Below, one piece after another: positions 8,051 through 16,543 of a stretch of 16,729 nt of DNA; the stretch's first letter is position 1, and the number at the start of each line of letters is the position of its first letter. The notes beneath the pieces were generated by a model. It was not told where the DNA came from. It searched no databases and saw nothing but the letters and a program-made list of their open reading frames with translations. This DNA comes from Promethearchaeota archaeon (lineage in GTDB: Archaea > Asgardarchaeota > Lokiarchaeia > Sigynarchaeales > SOKP01), in the NCBI GenBank assembly GCA_014729315.1, contig WJKD01000730.1:1-16729 (forward strand), read 5' to 3'. The position numbers and the translations under genes are program-made.

Positions 8051-10696
8051 TTATATTTCAAATTCAAGTATAAGTCTAGTTCGAGGCTTTTTAATTGTGA
8101 TCTCTCCTGGCATAGTACTTAGAAATCCCGTTTCAATCTGTTTAACTTCTATTTTTCCGTTTAGAGTTATTTCATAACCATTTTGGTCAATAAATGTACA
8201 AGACCTACAATTAATTTCGCCAAATGGTTCTGAATATCCCGCAAAAATGGACTCCAAGTGAAGTTCGCCGTATTTTATCCAAATTTTCAACCTAATCGTT
8301 TTTCCATCAATTTCTTTTTGAATTGAACCCCATCCAGATTTAGTAATAAAAAAACTCATAAAATCATCAGTTTCAAGTTTCGGTGAAAGTTCCATCCTTT
8401 TCTGATCAACAAGATATTTAATACCCGTTAATGCGCTATAAATTGTCCAAGAGGACATAGGTCTTACGTAATGATCGCCACATTCTATTTCGTTCCAAGG
8501 ATTTCGATGGGAGCCATCGTACCGGTTTCTTATTGCTTTAACAATCTTCATCGCGCTTTCTAATTCTCCGATCTCCGCGCATAATGCAGCAATCTCGTAT
8601 TCTATACCCGTCCATACTTCATCTGTATAATAGGTTGGAACTTTAGGCTTATTTCCTTTTGGCCAGGTGCAATTTAATAGTCCGGCATCTTCTGGGGACG
8701 CAAAGACCCTTGGAAATTGCTTGATATCTTTAAGAGTGTCTTTAAAGTTATACTTTACAATAGATTTAATCGCTTTTATCACATGATCTTTAGGTAAAAT
8801 ATAGCCTAATCCGATTTGAAAAGCCCACCATTGTCCAACGAGCTGATCTGAGAAACAACCACTTCCGTACTGAAATTCTTTAATCTTATCTTCGTCGTAT
8901 TTTTGGATATAGTACTCTCCATTCCAGCATTCTTCATCTAATATTTGCTTACCCGAGTTATAGATTTCGCGAAACTTAATTGAATAATCTGCTAATTTCA
9001 AGATACTCGCAATTTTATCGCAAGCTAATAATGCCGACAAGTAAAGCGATCCAATAAAAGAATTTAGCCCATAGATCTCGCAGTCGTACGTATTAGGTTG
9101 TGCACAGCGAATAGCTCCTTCTTTCTTGATATCGTAAGTCGAAAAAACGAAATCCAATAATTTTTCGATCTTAGGCCAAGACGCTTCAAGGAACTTTTTA
9201 TCACCAGTGATTAGGTAATCTCGATAAATTTTTAAAATGGTACCAAACATCCCATCAATGGCGGGAGGGACATCTCCTTTATCCGGGGTTATACCAAATT
9301 GGGGTAAATACATCGGTAGAACCGTCCGATGAGGAATGTAACCATCTTGGTGCTGTTTTTTAAACTCAACTTCTCTCATCGTTCGCTCTAAATTAGGAAA
9401 TAAGTGTGCTAAGCTAAATTCGTAATTCCAAACATGAGTGCAATCAAGAGGGCAACAACCTCCCGTTCTACATGCCGTGGAGGCTCCGCAACAACCTTCA
9501 AAGGCGTGATAAATGCCTTCCTCGGTTAAAAATCCAGTAGGTGTTCTAATCGTCGCGAAATTAGCAGAAATACTTGTTAATACGTCAGAAGGTATGGTAG
9601 TTGAGTAATATAAATGATGAAACATACTTGTTGTTTCAAATAGATAATCCCAATTATTTTGAACGTATTTAAGAGCGTCGATAGAATATTTGAACCATTT
9701 ATTATATCTATTCCCAACCCAATATTCCGTTTTTTTATCCGATAAAAGAGCCAAATTAAGTCTCCAATCGACGACTCGATTAGGAAAGCTCCACGATATA
9801 AAAAAACAGATTTTTTTCGTCTCACCTGGTTTTATTACTAATTTTTTACCTAATGCCCCCGCCCATGTGCTTCCGATTTCACTTTTCTCTTTGCTTTCGG
9901 ATTTTGGAAACGCTCCGTTTAAAGTTAAATAATTCCAGAAATTGTTTAGATCGTTAAATTGAGGGGTTGACGAAGCGTCTTTCTGATCGATTCCCAACGA
10001 GATATCGCCATATCTTTTATCGTTTCTTTGTAGAATACTGGATCTCATTTGTATTGTTTGCCAATCGTCGATTTGTTTCAAGGTATTAAAATTCCCCCCA
10101 AAAAGAGAGTGAGAGGAATCCTTCAATATTTTTTCTCCATCCCATCCTAAAAAATTTAGTAAAGAACTCATTATTATAGTTTCGATGGGTTCTTCAGAGG
10201 GATTGCTAAGGGAAAATTGGAAAATGATAATAGGAATTCCCGAATTTTTAATATCAAGAGGTATAAATGGATTAAAAGCCGTTAATTCTATGTTAATAGG
10301 GATCGCCTTATCCTCGTAAGTCAAATAGGCTACTGGATATTCACCTGCGTATATGATCTTATCTATACTGGGTAGAGAATCGAAAAGAGTTTTCATTCCT
10401 GATTCTACTTTATGATCTGAGACAGACTCAGCAGGTTTAAAATTAAAATCATCGTGAACTTTTGAATCAAACAGGGCTCGAAAATTATATTTTTCTTCCG
10501 CGGATCTTTTAGTTCCGATTGCAAAAAAAGAATAAGGCACGAAGGCACGATGTTTCACATTATTCAAAATCTGCCATTGTTTTAATAAACCGTCTCCCCC
10601 TAATGCAATCGTTCCTGTGCCAATTCCCCCTAAAGGGATCGCGGCACACCTCAACTTCTCCCCTTCTAAAATAAATATCTTTTTTGACTTTAACAT
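8051..10696 (-). CDS. GH116 family beta-glycosidase (GBA2/DUF608-like)
   Basis: 881-residue glycoside hydrolase related to bile acid beta-glucosidase/glucosylceramidase GBA2 and archaeal GH116 beta-glucosidases/xylosidases. The frame is open up to 10837, but I start at 10696: MLKSKKIF leads straight into the conserved IPLGGIGTG (20-28), AAGGA lies 7 nt before it, and the overlap with the upstream rhamnosidase disappears. An N-terminal beta-sandwich covers about 15-320, then an (alpha/alpha)6 barrel of about 350-770. Candidate catalytic residues are E426 in THVWNYE (nucleophile) and D538 in NTYD (acid/base). Six cysteines fall within residues 402-419, just before the first site. About 100 C-terminal residues (780-881) look like an extra beta-rich domain. 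No signal peptide, so intracellular. Probably removes glucose (or xylose) from the rhamnose-bearing glycosides. Confidence 0.88.
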   Translation of the reverse strand: MLKSKKIFILEGEKLRCAAIPLGGIGTGTIALGGDGLLKQWQILNNVKHRAFVPYSFFAIGTKRSAEEKYNFRALFDSKVHDDFNFKPAESVSDHKVESGMKTLFDSLPSIDKIIYAGEYPVAYLTYEDKAIPINIELTAFNPFIPLDIKNSGIPIIIFQFSLSNPSEEPIETIIMSSLLNFLGWDGEKILKDSSHSLFGGNFNTLKQIDDWQTIQMRSSILQRNDKRYGDISLGIDQKDASSTPQFNDLNNFWNYLTLNGAFPKSESKEKSEIGSTWAGALGKKLVIKPGETKKICFFISWSFPNRVVDWRLNLALLSDKKTEYWVGNRYNKWFKYSIDALKYVQNNWDYLFETTSMFHHLYYSTTIPSDVLTSISANFATIRTPTGFLTEEGIYHAFEGCCGASTACRTGGCCPLDCTHVWNYEFSLAHLFPNLERTMREVEFKKQHQDGYIPHRTVLPMYLPQFGITPDKGDVPPAIDGMFGTILKIYRDYLITGDKKFLEASWPKIEKLLDFVFSTYDIKKEGAIRCAQPNTYDCEIYGLNSFIGSLYLSALLACDKIASILKLADYSIKFREIYNSGKQILDEECWNGEYYIQKYDEDKIKEFQYGSGCFSDQLVGQWWAFQIGLGYILPKDHVIKAIKSIVKYNFKDTLKDIKQFPRVFASPEDAGLLNCTWPKGNKPKVPTYYTDEVWTGIEYEIAALCAEIGELESAMKIVKAIRNRYDGSHRNPWNEIECGDHYVRPMSSWTIYSALTGIKYLVDQKRMELSPKLETDDFMSFFITKSGWGSIQKEIDGKTIRLKIWIKYGELHLESIFAGYSEPFGEINCRSCTFIDQNGYEITLNGKIEVKQIETGFLSTMPGEITIKKPRTRLILEFEI

Positions 10697-10772
10697 TTCA
10701 TATTCCTTGTCATTTTCTAAGTATAAATTTTGAAATAATAAACAATTAACAAATAAAAAATTGAATTTCTCT

Positions 10773-13484
10773 TTATTTTGTTGAGAAGGGTGAAATTTTA
10801 AACTGGTAATACCCAGATCCCATCTCAAAAATAACATTATCCTCCCTTTTTTCGATGAAGAGTATATCTTGTGTGTCTTTTAATAGATTTCCGTTGTCAT
10901 AGATCATAGTTCCGCTTTCAGTAATCTTAGTCTTTTTATTGGTGATCGGAATCCATACTTCGGCTACCACACCTACACAGATACTAATAGAGATCTTTAG
11001 AGATTCTTTGTCTTTTTTCCACGAGCTATATAATGAACCCTTCAATGTATTCAAATTTGCAGCCGCATATTCCATATCTGAGGGAATAAATGGTTTAATC
11101 CGTATTTTATTCCAATTTTTTTCAATTAATTGAATTCCAGCAAGATCTTTATAAAACCATGTATCTACGCTTCCAAGCATGATATGATTATGTGAATTCA
11201 TGCCTCCGCCTTCTAGTTTTTCCCATCTTTCCCATAAAGTTGTTGCTCCTTCCTTGAGCATATAACCCCATCCTGGATAACTCTCTTGAATAATAATTTT
11301 ATAGGCAACATCGTTTTTTCCAAATTTGGAAAGAACATCCATTAGGTATCTAGTTCCAACGATTCCAGTATCTATATGGTAGTCGTGTTGTTCTATAAGG
11401 CTCAACAAAAGAACAGAAAGAACTTTATTAATATTTTCTTCTGGGACCATATCCAAGTATAATGGTAATAGATTTGAAGTCTGGCTTATAGTATCATCTA
11501 CTAACGCAAGTCGAGGAATTACATAGATGTTTTTAAGGAAGTTTTTATTATATGCGCTTTTAATAAGCTCGGCTCTTTTAGAATAGACTTTAAAATCGGT
11601 TTGTCTTTCCAATATTTGAGCGATTTTAGAAAAAATCATTGTATCGTGAAAGTAATACCAACTACAGACTTGTTCTATCGGGGTTTTTCGAGAAGTAATA
11701 TTCCCTGGCGGACACCAATCTCCATATTTTCCAAATTTACGTAATATATTATTTTCTGAGTTATCATGCAGAAAATCAACATACTTTTTTATGTGGTAAT
11801 AATGGTCTTCTAGAACTCTCTTATCGTTATAATAAAGATAAACGTACCACGCAATTGTGACATACGCTGAACCCCACGCAGGGTCTGCTGGGTAAAAATT
11901 CCAATAAGGAGGGACCACATCGGATAATTCTCCAGTTTGTTTTTGACCAAACTGAATATCCTTAAGATATTTAAGATAAAATTGGGCAACATCAAAATTG
12001 TAAATTGCCTCTTCAATAGTCAAGGCAGCGTCTCCCATCCAACCGTGACGTTCGTCTCTTTGAGGGCAATCGGTTGGAATGCTCATAAAATTGCTTAATT
12101 GCCCCCAGATAATATTTTTATGGATCCGATTAATGAGTTCGTTTGAACAGACGAATTCACCCGATTCAGTAACATTTGAGTGGAAACAAATCCCTAGGAC
12201 GCTCTGTAAGGTAGGAACTCCTGGAAAACCTGTAATTTCTACATACCTGAACCCGTGGTAAGTGAAGTGAGGTTTATATATTTCCAACCCTTTACCTTTA
12301 AGGATGTAAAAGTCATTGGCAGCAGCAGTACGATTTGTTGCGGTATTTAAGTTTCCCGTCTTGTCGACTATTTCGGCGTATCGAATTTTTATTGTGGTCC
12401 CACGAGGACCACGAACTTTGAGTCTTAGGTATCCTGTAAAATTTTGACCGAAATCGTATATATAGACTCCTGGGTCAGTGTTGTATAATCTTTTAGGATT
12501 AATTTCTTTAGTTATTTTGATTGGAGGCAGCATTTGGGAAAATAATCTCGGACCTAGAACTGTAACGGTTCTTTCCCATTCCGAATCGTCGAACTTAAAT
12601 TTGTTCCAGCCCGGCATTTCTTTTCTCGCATCGTATTTTTCTCCGTAATATAATCCGTTTTCCATAGTTGGACCTATGCTGAACTTCCATGTGTCGTCGG
12701 AAATAATTATTTCGCTGGACCCATCTTCATACTCTAAATGGAGTTGGAGATAGAGTTTAGGATAATCGTATCCATAATTTTCAACGTGACGACCATTGCC
12801 CAAAACAACTCCGATGGCGTTTTCTTTTAGAATATATTCAGTTACATCATACGAGGAATAAAGCGCAATCTTGTTGGTATCTGTCCATCCAGGATCAAGT
12901 ACTCGATTACCTATTTTATTACCATTAAGATATAATTCGTAGTGCCCTAGTCCGCATATGTATACTTTAGATTTTTTTGGGATTTTGGGAATTGTGAAGG
13001 ATTTTCTGAGATATACTCCAAGGTATAGCCTCATTTTTCCCGAAAACGCAGTCAATCCCGTTCTGTATTGATATTTTTTTTTGGTCTTTCGATTTGTAAA
13101 CGCTTCAGCGGTAATCCAGTCTGCTTTCCAATCCGATTCGTCCAAGATCGCAGTCTCGAAATAGCCAATTTCGCTAAACTCACTTTCTCTATTTTTTTTA
13201 TCCCACCACTTCACGCGCCAGTAATATCTTTCGTCACTTTTAAGAGGCTGCCCTTCATAGGATATGTTCACCGTTTCAGTAGATTGAACTTTTCCCGTAT
13301 CCCATAAATCGCCATTTCGCTCTTCTGTTAGATTTTTTTTAGAAGAAAGAATAATTCGATAAGCAGATTGAGACTGTTTTCTTTCAGGATGGGATAGAAT
13401 CCACGAGAATCTGGGCTTTTTCGTATCAATACCGATAGGACTATTCCAATATTCAGTTTTTAATTCAAAAGGAGGTGTAATCAT
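10773..13484 (-). CDS. GH78 alpha-L-rhamnosidase, copy 1
   Basis: 903-residue inverting alpha-L-rhamnosidase that releases terminal L-rhamnose from glycosides. It has N-terminal beta-sandwich domains (about 1-440), including the rhamnosidase N-terminal region with GLGHYELYLNG at 178-188 and the GWTDTN segment, then an (alpha/alpha)6 catalytic barrel (about 441-800) and a C-terminal beta domain. The catalytic motif CPQRDERHGWMGDA sits at 473-486 with E478 as likely general acid; GATTLWERWE at 746-755 carries E752 as likely general base. No signal peptide, so cytosolic. There is no SD; TATATAT lies 21-27 nt before the ATG, which fits a leaderless archaeal transcript. It is gap-free alignable with the neighbouring copy at about 70% identity by hand count, so the two arose by tandem duplication. 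Confidence 0.95.
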   Translation of the reverse strand: MITPPFELKTEYWNSPIGIDTKKPRFSWILSHPERKQSQSAYRIILSSKKNLTEERNGDLWDTGKVQSTETVNISYEGQPLKSDERYYWRVKWWDKKNRESEFSEIGYFETAILDESDWKADWITAEAFTNRKTKKKYQYRTGLTAFSGKMRLYLGVYLRKSFTIPKIPKKSKVYICGLGHYELYLNGNKIGNRVLDPGWTDTNKIALYSSYDVTEYILKENAIGVVLGNGRHVENYGYDYPKLYLQLHLEYEDGSSEIIISDDTWKFSIGPTMENGLYYGEKYDARKEMPGWNKFKFDDSEWERTVTVLGPRLFSQMLPPIKITKEINPKRLYNTDPGVYIYDFGQNFTGYLRLKVRGPRGTTIKIRYAEIVDKTGNLNTATNRTAAANDFYILKGKGLEIYKPHFTYHGFRYVEITGFPGVPTLQSVLGICFHSNVTESGEFVCSNELINRIHKNIIWGQLSNFMSIPTDCPQRDERHGWMGDAALTIEEAIYNFDVAQFYLKYLKDIQFGQKQTGELSDVVPPYWNFYPADPAWGSAYVTIAWYVYLYYNDKRVLEDHYYHIKKYVDFLHDNSENNILRKFGKYGDWCPPGNITSRKTPIEQVCSWYYFHDTMIFSKIAQILERQTDFKVYSKRAELIKSAYNKNFLKNIYVIPRLALVDDTISQTSNLLPLYLDMVPEENINKVLSVLLLSLIEQHDYHIDTGIVGTRYLMDVLSKFGKNDVAYKIIIQESYPGWGYMLKEGATTLWERWEKLEGGGMNSHNHIMLGSVDTWFYKDLAGIQLIEKNWNKIRIKPFIPSDMEYAAANLNTLKGSLYSSWKKDKESLKISISICVGVVAEVWIPITNKKTKITESGTMIYDNGNLLKDTQDILFIEKREDNVIFEMGSGYYQFKISPFSTK

Positions 13485-13627
13485 AATAAGTCGAATTTTA
13501 AATGATATATAGGTTTAAATATATGTATTTTTCCAACACTAATTAATCATTCTAGTTGATAAACCTTAAATATTTGAATAATATTAAATAAAGTTTCAAG
13601 ACATTGTGAACAACGTATAATTATAAT
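13485..13627 (-). promoter_or_regulatory. Intergenic region between the two rhamnosidases with a TATA-like box
   Basis: 143 nt of very AT-rich DNA. On the minus strand TATATAT at 13505-13511 (centre about 24 nt before the copy 1 ATG) and TTTAAATATATG-like sequence at about 13514-13528 are TATA candidates. No SD precedes the ATG. Copy 1 may thus have its own promoter instead of depending on read-through from copy 2. No hairpin or open frame of note was seen. Confidence 0.4.
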
Positions 13628-16348
13628 TCAACTTCCCTTATCAGTAGAAAAAGGAATTATTCTAAATCGAAAATATCCCGAACCCAGCTTAAATATGATG
13701 TGATTTTGTTTTATAGTTATAAATTCTACACCTTGGACTTTTTCTTTGGTAAAGCCATTTTTGAAAATAATTTTATCGCTCTCGTATATTATAGTCTCCT
13801 TTTTAACCATAGGTAACCACACTTCGGCGTTAACACCAAGACAAATTCCAATAAATATTTCTAACAAATTTCCTTCTTTTTTCCAAGAACTAGACAAGAT
13901 GCCTTTTATCGTATTTAATTTGGCAGCTGCAAACTTCATATTAGAGGGGATATAAGGTCTTATTTTTATTTTTTCCCATCCACTTTCAATTAACTGAATT
14001 CCCGCAAGATTCTTGTAAAACCATGTATCAACGGTTCCAAATGCAATATGATTATGGGAGTTCATTGCTGGACCTTCTAGCTTTTCCCATCTTTCCCATA
14101 GAGTTGTTGCCCCGTGCTTTATCATGTATCCCCAACTAGGATAGCTTTCTTGCGTTATTAATTTATACGCAACATCGTTTTTCTCAAATTTAGAAAGGAC
14201 ATCCATAAGGTATCGGGTTCCAACGATTCCAGTATCTATGTGACAGTCGTGTTCCTCTATAATATTTAATAACAGAGCGGAAAATACGCCACTTACATCT
14301 TTCTGAGGTACTAAATTCAAAAATAATGGTAAAATATTCGAAGTTTGACTGAATGTCTCGTCGGTGGGCGAAAGTTTCGGGATTTGATAGATATAGCTTA
14401 AATAATTTTCATTATATGCATTTTTAATATTTTCAACCCTTTCGGATAAAAGTTGAAAATCCTGTTTTTTATTTAATACTTCAGCAATTTTCGAGAACAA
14501 TAAGGTGTCGTGCAAATAATACCACGTGCTGACTTGTTCTAACGGAGTTTTCCTCGAGGTTGTACAGCCCGGAGAACACCAATCTCCATGTCTTCCTAAG
14601 CTCCGTATAATGAAATTATCCGCATTCAAATGCAAAAAATTTACGTATTTTTTCATGGTATCGTAATGTTCTTCAAGAACTCTTTTATCCTTGTAATAGA
14701 GATACAAGTGCCACGCAATCGTGATGTATGCTGAACCCCATGCAGGGTCTGCGGGATAAAGAGGCCAATAAGGAGGTACCACATCGGATAACTCACCATT
14801 TTCTTTTTGAGCAAATTTGATATCCCTTAAAAACTTGGTATAGAATCGTGCAACATTAAAATTGTAAATTGCCTCTTCAATGGTCAAGGCAGCATCTCCC
14901 ATCCAACCGTGTCGCTCGTCCCTCTGAGGACTATCGGTTGGAATACTCATATAATTACTTAATTGCCCCCAAATAGTATTCTTGTGGATGAGATTGATGA
15001 GCTCGTTTGAGCACAAGAATTCGCCTGTTTTTTGAACACTTGTGTAAAAACAAATCCCTAGGACGCTCTGTAAAGTAGGAACTCCTGGAAAACCGGTAAT
15101 CTCTACATACCTAAACCCATGGTAAGTAAAGTGAGGTTGATATCTCTCTAACCCCTTGCCTTTTAATATATAGATATCAGTAGCGACTGCTGAACGATTT
15201 GGTGCTGTATTTATGTTTCCCGTTTTATCAACTAATTCAGCGTATCGGATTTTTATCTCAGCTCCACGAGGACCACAAACCTTAAGTCTTACGAATCCCG
15301 TAAAATTTTGACCGAAATCGTATATATAGATTCCTGGATCAGTGGTATATAATCTCTTAGGATTAATTTCTTTAGATACTTCGATTGGAGGAAGTAGTTG
15401 CGAAATTAGTTTTGGGCCTTGAACATTAGTTGTTTTTTCCCATTCCGAATCGTCATACTTATATTCGTTCCAACCCGGCATTTCTTTTCTCGCGTCGTAT
15501 TTCTCTCCTAAATAGATCCCGTTTTCCTTGATCGGTCCTAGACTGAATTTCCATGTATCGTTAGAAATAATTATTTCGTTTGAACCATCTTCATATTCTA
15601 CATGGAGTTGAAAAATGAGTTTAGGGTAATCGTATCCGTAATTCTCGATATGGCGACCATTGCCTAAAACAACTCCAATGGCGTTTTCTCGTCGAAGATT
15701 ACTAGAGATATCGTAAGATGAATATAATGCAATCTGGTTGGTGTCTGTCCAGCCGGGATCAAGAATTCGATTATCTATCTTTTTACCATTGATGTACAGC
15801 TCGTAATGACCCAATCCACAAATATAACTCTTAGCAGTTATTGGGATTTTGGAGAGTTTAAACGTATTTCGCAGATAAACGCCGCAAAAGAGTCTCATCT
15901 TACTTGAATACATATTTATTCCTCCCTTGGTTTGATAATTTCTTTTCGTTTTTCGATTTGTAAACGCTTCAGCGGTAATCCAATGTGCTTTCCAATCAGA
16001 ATCTTGAATTAAAGCAGTTTCAAAATGTTCGATATCGCTAAAATCACTTTCCCTGTCTTCATTATCCCACCATTTGGCACGCCAATAGTAAGTTTTGTTA
16101 CTTTTTAAGGGCAGACCTTCGTAAGCGATATTAATTGTTTTCTGTGATAAGATCTTTTCCGTATCCCATAAATCCCCTTCCTCTGACTCTGAATGACTCT
16201 TTTTAGAAGATACAATAATGCGATAGGCTGATTGAAATTGTTGTCTATCAGGATGGTCTACGATCCATGAAAATCTGGGTCTTTCTATATCTATCCCAAT
16301 CGGTTTACTTAAGTATTCGGTTTTTAATTCAAAAGGAGGTTTAATCAT
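13628..16348 (-). CDS. GH78 alpha-L-rhamnosidase, copy 2 (first gene of the cluster)
   Basis: Second cytosolic alpha-L-rhamnosidase, 906 residues from the chosen start. The frame also has an ATG at 16372, but MIKPPFELKTEY aligns with the first residue of copy 1 (MITPPFELKTEY), and TTTAAAT lies 24-30 nt before it, so the upstream ATG would fall inside the promoter. It aligns with copy 1 without a gap through residue 903; the barrel motif is at the same place (DERHGW at 477-482, E478), as is WERWE at 751-755 (E752). One change beside the active motif: C473 of copy 1 is S473 here. Differences cluster in the C-terminal beta domain and in scattered surface segments, which may mean different aglycone preference. 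Being first in the cluster, its promoter probably drives much of it. Confidence 0.94.
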   Translation of the reverse strand: MIKPPFELKTEYLSKPIGIDIERPRFSWIVDHPDRQQFQSAYRIIVSSKKSHSESEEGDLWDTEKILSQKTINIAYEGLPLKSNKTYYWRAKWWDNEDRESDFSDIEHFETALIQDSDWKAHWITAEAFTNRKTKRNYQTKGGINMYSSKMRLFCGVYLRNTFKLSKIPITAKSYICGLGHYELYINGKKIDNRILDPGWTDTNQIALYSSYDISSNLRRENAIGVVLGNGRHIENYGYDYPKLIFQLHVEYEDGSNEIIISNDTWKFSLGPIKENGIYLGEKYDARKEMPGWNEYKYDDSEWEKTTNVQGPKLISQLLPPIEVSKEINPKRLYTTDPGIYIYDFGQNFTGFVRLKVCGPRGAEIKIRYAELVDKTGNINTAPNRSAVATDIYILKGKGLERYQPHFTYHGFRYVEITGFPGVPTLQSVLGICFYTSVQKTGEFLCSNELINLIHKNTIWGQLSNYMSIPTDSPQRDERHGWMGDAALTIEEAIYNFNVARFYTKFLRDIKFAQKENGELSDVVPPYWPLYPADPAWGSAYITIAWHLYLYYKDKRVLEEHYDTMKKYVNFLHLNADNFIIRSLGRHGDWCSPGCTTSRKTPLEQVSTWYYLHDTLLFSKIAEVLNKKQDFQLLSERVENIKNAYNENYLSYIYQIPKLSPTDETFSQTSNILPLFLNLVPQKDVSGVFSALLLNIIEEHDCHIDTGIVGTRYLMDVLSKFEKNDVAYKLITQESYPSWGYMIKHGATTLWERWEKLEGPAMNSHNHIAFGTVDTWFYKNLAGIQLIESGWEKIKIRPYIPSNMKFAAAKLNTIKGILSSSWKKEGNLLEIFIGICLGVNAEVWLPMVKKETIIYESDKIIFKNGFTKEKVQGVEFITIKQNHIIFKLGSGYFRFRIIPFSTDKGS

Positions 16349-16370
16349 ATTAAAAAATGAATTTCTAATC

Positions 16371-16386
16371 ATTTAAACTTTTAACA
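16371..16386 (-). promoter_or_regulatory. Putative TATA/BRE promoter of the rhamnosidase cluster
   Basis: On the minus strand AAAAG is followed by TTTAAAT (16378-16372), centred about 27 nt before the chosen ATG at 16348, with no SD between. This is the spacing of an archaeal TATA box for a leaderless mRNA. It lies 5 nt or less from the two-tier hairpin at 16391. Inferred from spacing and composition only. Confidence 0.45.
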
Positions 16387-16390
16387 TTTT

Positions 16391-16434
16391 GCCTCAAGAA
16401 GTCTCCTCCCTTTAGGGAGGAGATGAATTGAGGC
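16391..16434. repeat. Two-tier inverted repeat, probable left end of the IS605-type element
   Basis: GCCTCAA (16391-16397) pairs perfectly with TTGAGGC (16428-16434), and TCTCCTCCC (16402-16410) with GGGAGGAGA (16415-16423). A 4/4-nt internal loop and a TTTA apical loop complete a 44-nt structure with 16 perfect base pairs. IS200/IS605 elements have subterminal hairpins at their ends that are recognised as single-stranded DNA, and this one lies about 110 bp before tnpB. It is not an obvious terminator, because both flanking genes point away from it. An operator for the rhamnosidase promoter is an alternative. Confidence 0.6.
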
Positions 16435-16446
16435 GATCTTACATCT

Positions 16447-16464
16447 TAAGAAGATTCCTTCTTA
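16447..16464. repeat. Small perfect hairpin in the tnpB upstream region
   Basis: TAAGAAG (16447-16453) pairs with CTTCTTA (16458-16464) around an ATTC loop: a 7-bp stem, 12 bp after the larger hairpin. Probably part of the structured transposon end; function not evident. Confidence 0.4.
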
Positions 16465-16517
16465 TTTATGAGAAATTACTAAACGATTAACGTGTGAACC
16501 TTAAATATCGATCAATC

Positions 16518-16531
16518 CACTATGGATAGTG
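16518..16531. repeat. Small palindrome at the tnpB ribosome binding site
   Basis: CACTAT GG ATAGTG is a perfect 6-bp inverted repeat ending at the first base of the SD (GAGGT, 16531-16535), which itself lies 8 nt before the tnpB ATG. Folded in the mRNA it could limit tnpB translation. Confidence 0.4.
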
Positions 16532-16543
16532 AGGTTATCGAAG

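Noticed and set aside
9577..9825. Second minus-strand frame of 82 codons inside GH116
   Set aside because: It overlaps the GH116 gene on the same strand in another frame, has no SD, and GH116 is intact over this stretch, so no frameshift needs to be invoked.
10697..10837. Extended N-terminus of the GH116 frame starting at 10837
   Set aside because: The extra 47 residues overlap the end of the upstream rhamnosidase gene, do not look like family sequence, and an SD-backed ATG at 10696 leads into the conserved IPLGGIGTG.
11810..12016. Minus-strand frame of 68 codons inside rhamnosidase copy 1
   Set aside because: It lies out of frame within conserved catalytic-domain coding sequence, with no SD; a shadow frame.
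16349..16372. ATG at 16372 as start of rhamnosidase copy 2
   Set aside because: It adds eight residues absent from copy 1, has no SD and lies inside the TATA-like element that suits the ATG at 16348.
16391..16434. Hairpin as an intrinsic transcription terminator
   Set aside because: Both flanking genes start near it and run away from it, and no T tract follows either arm.
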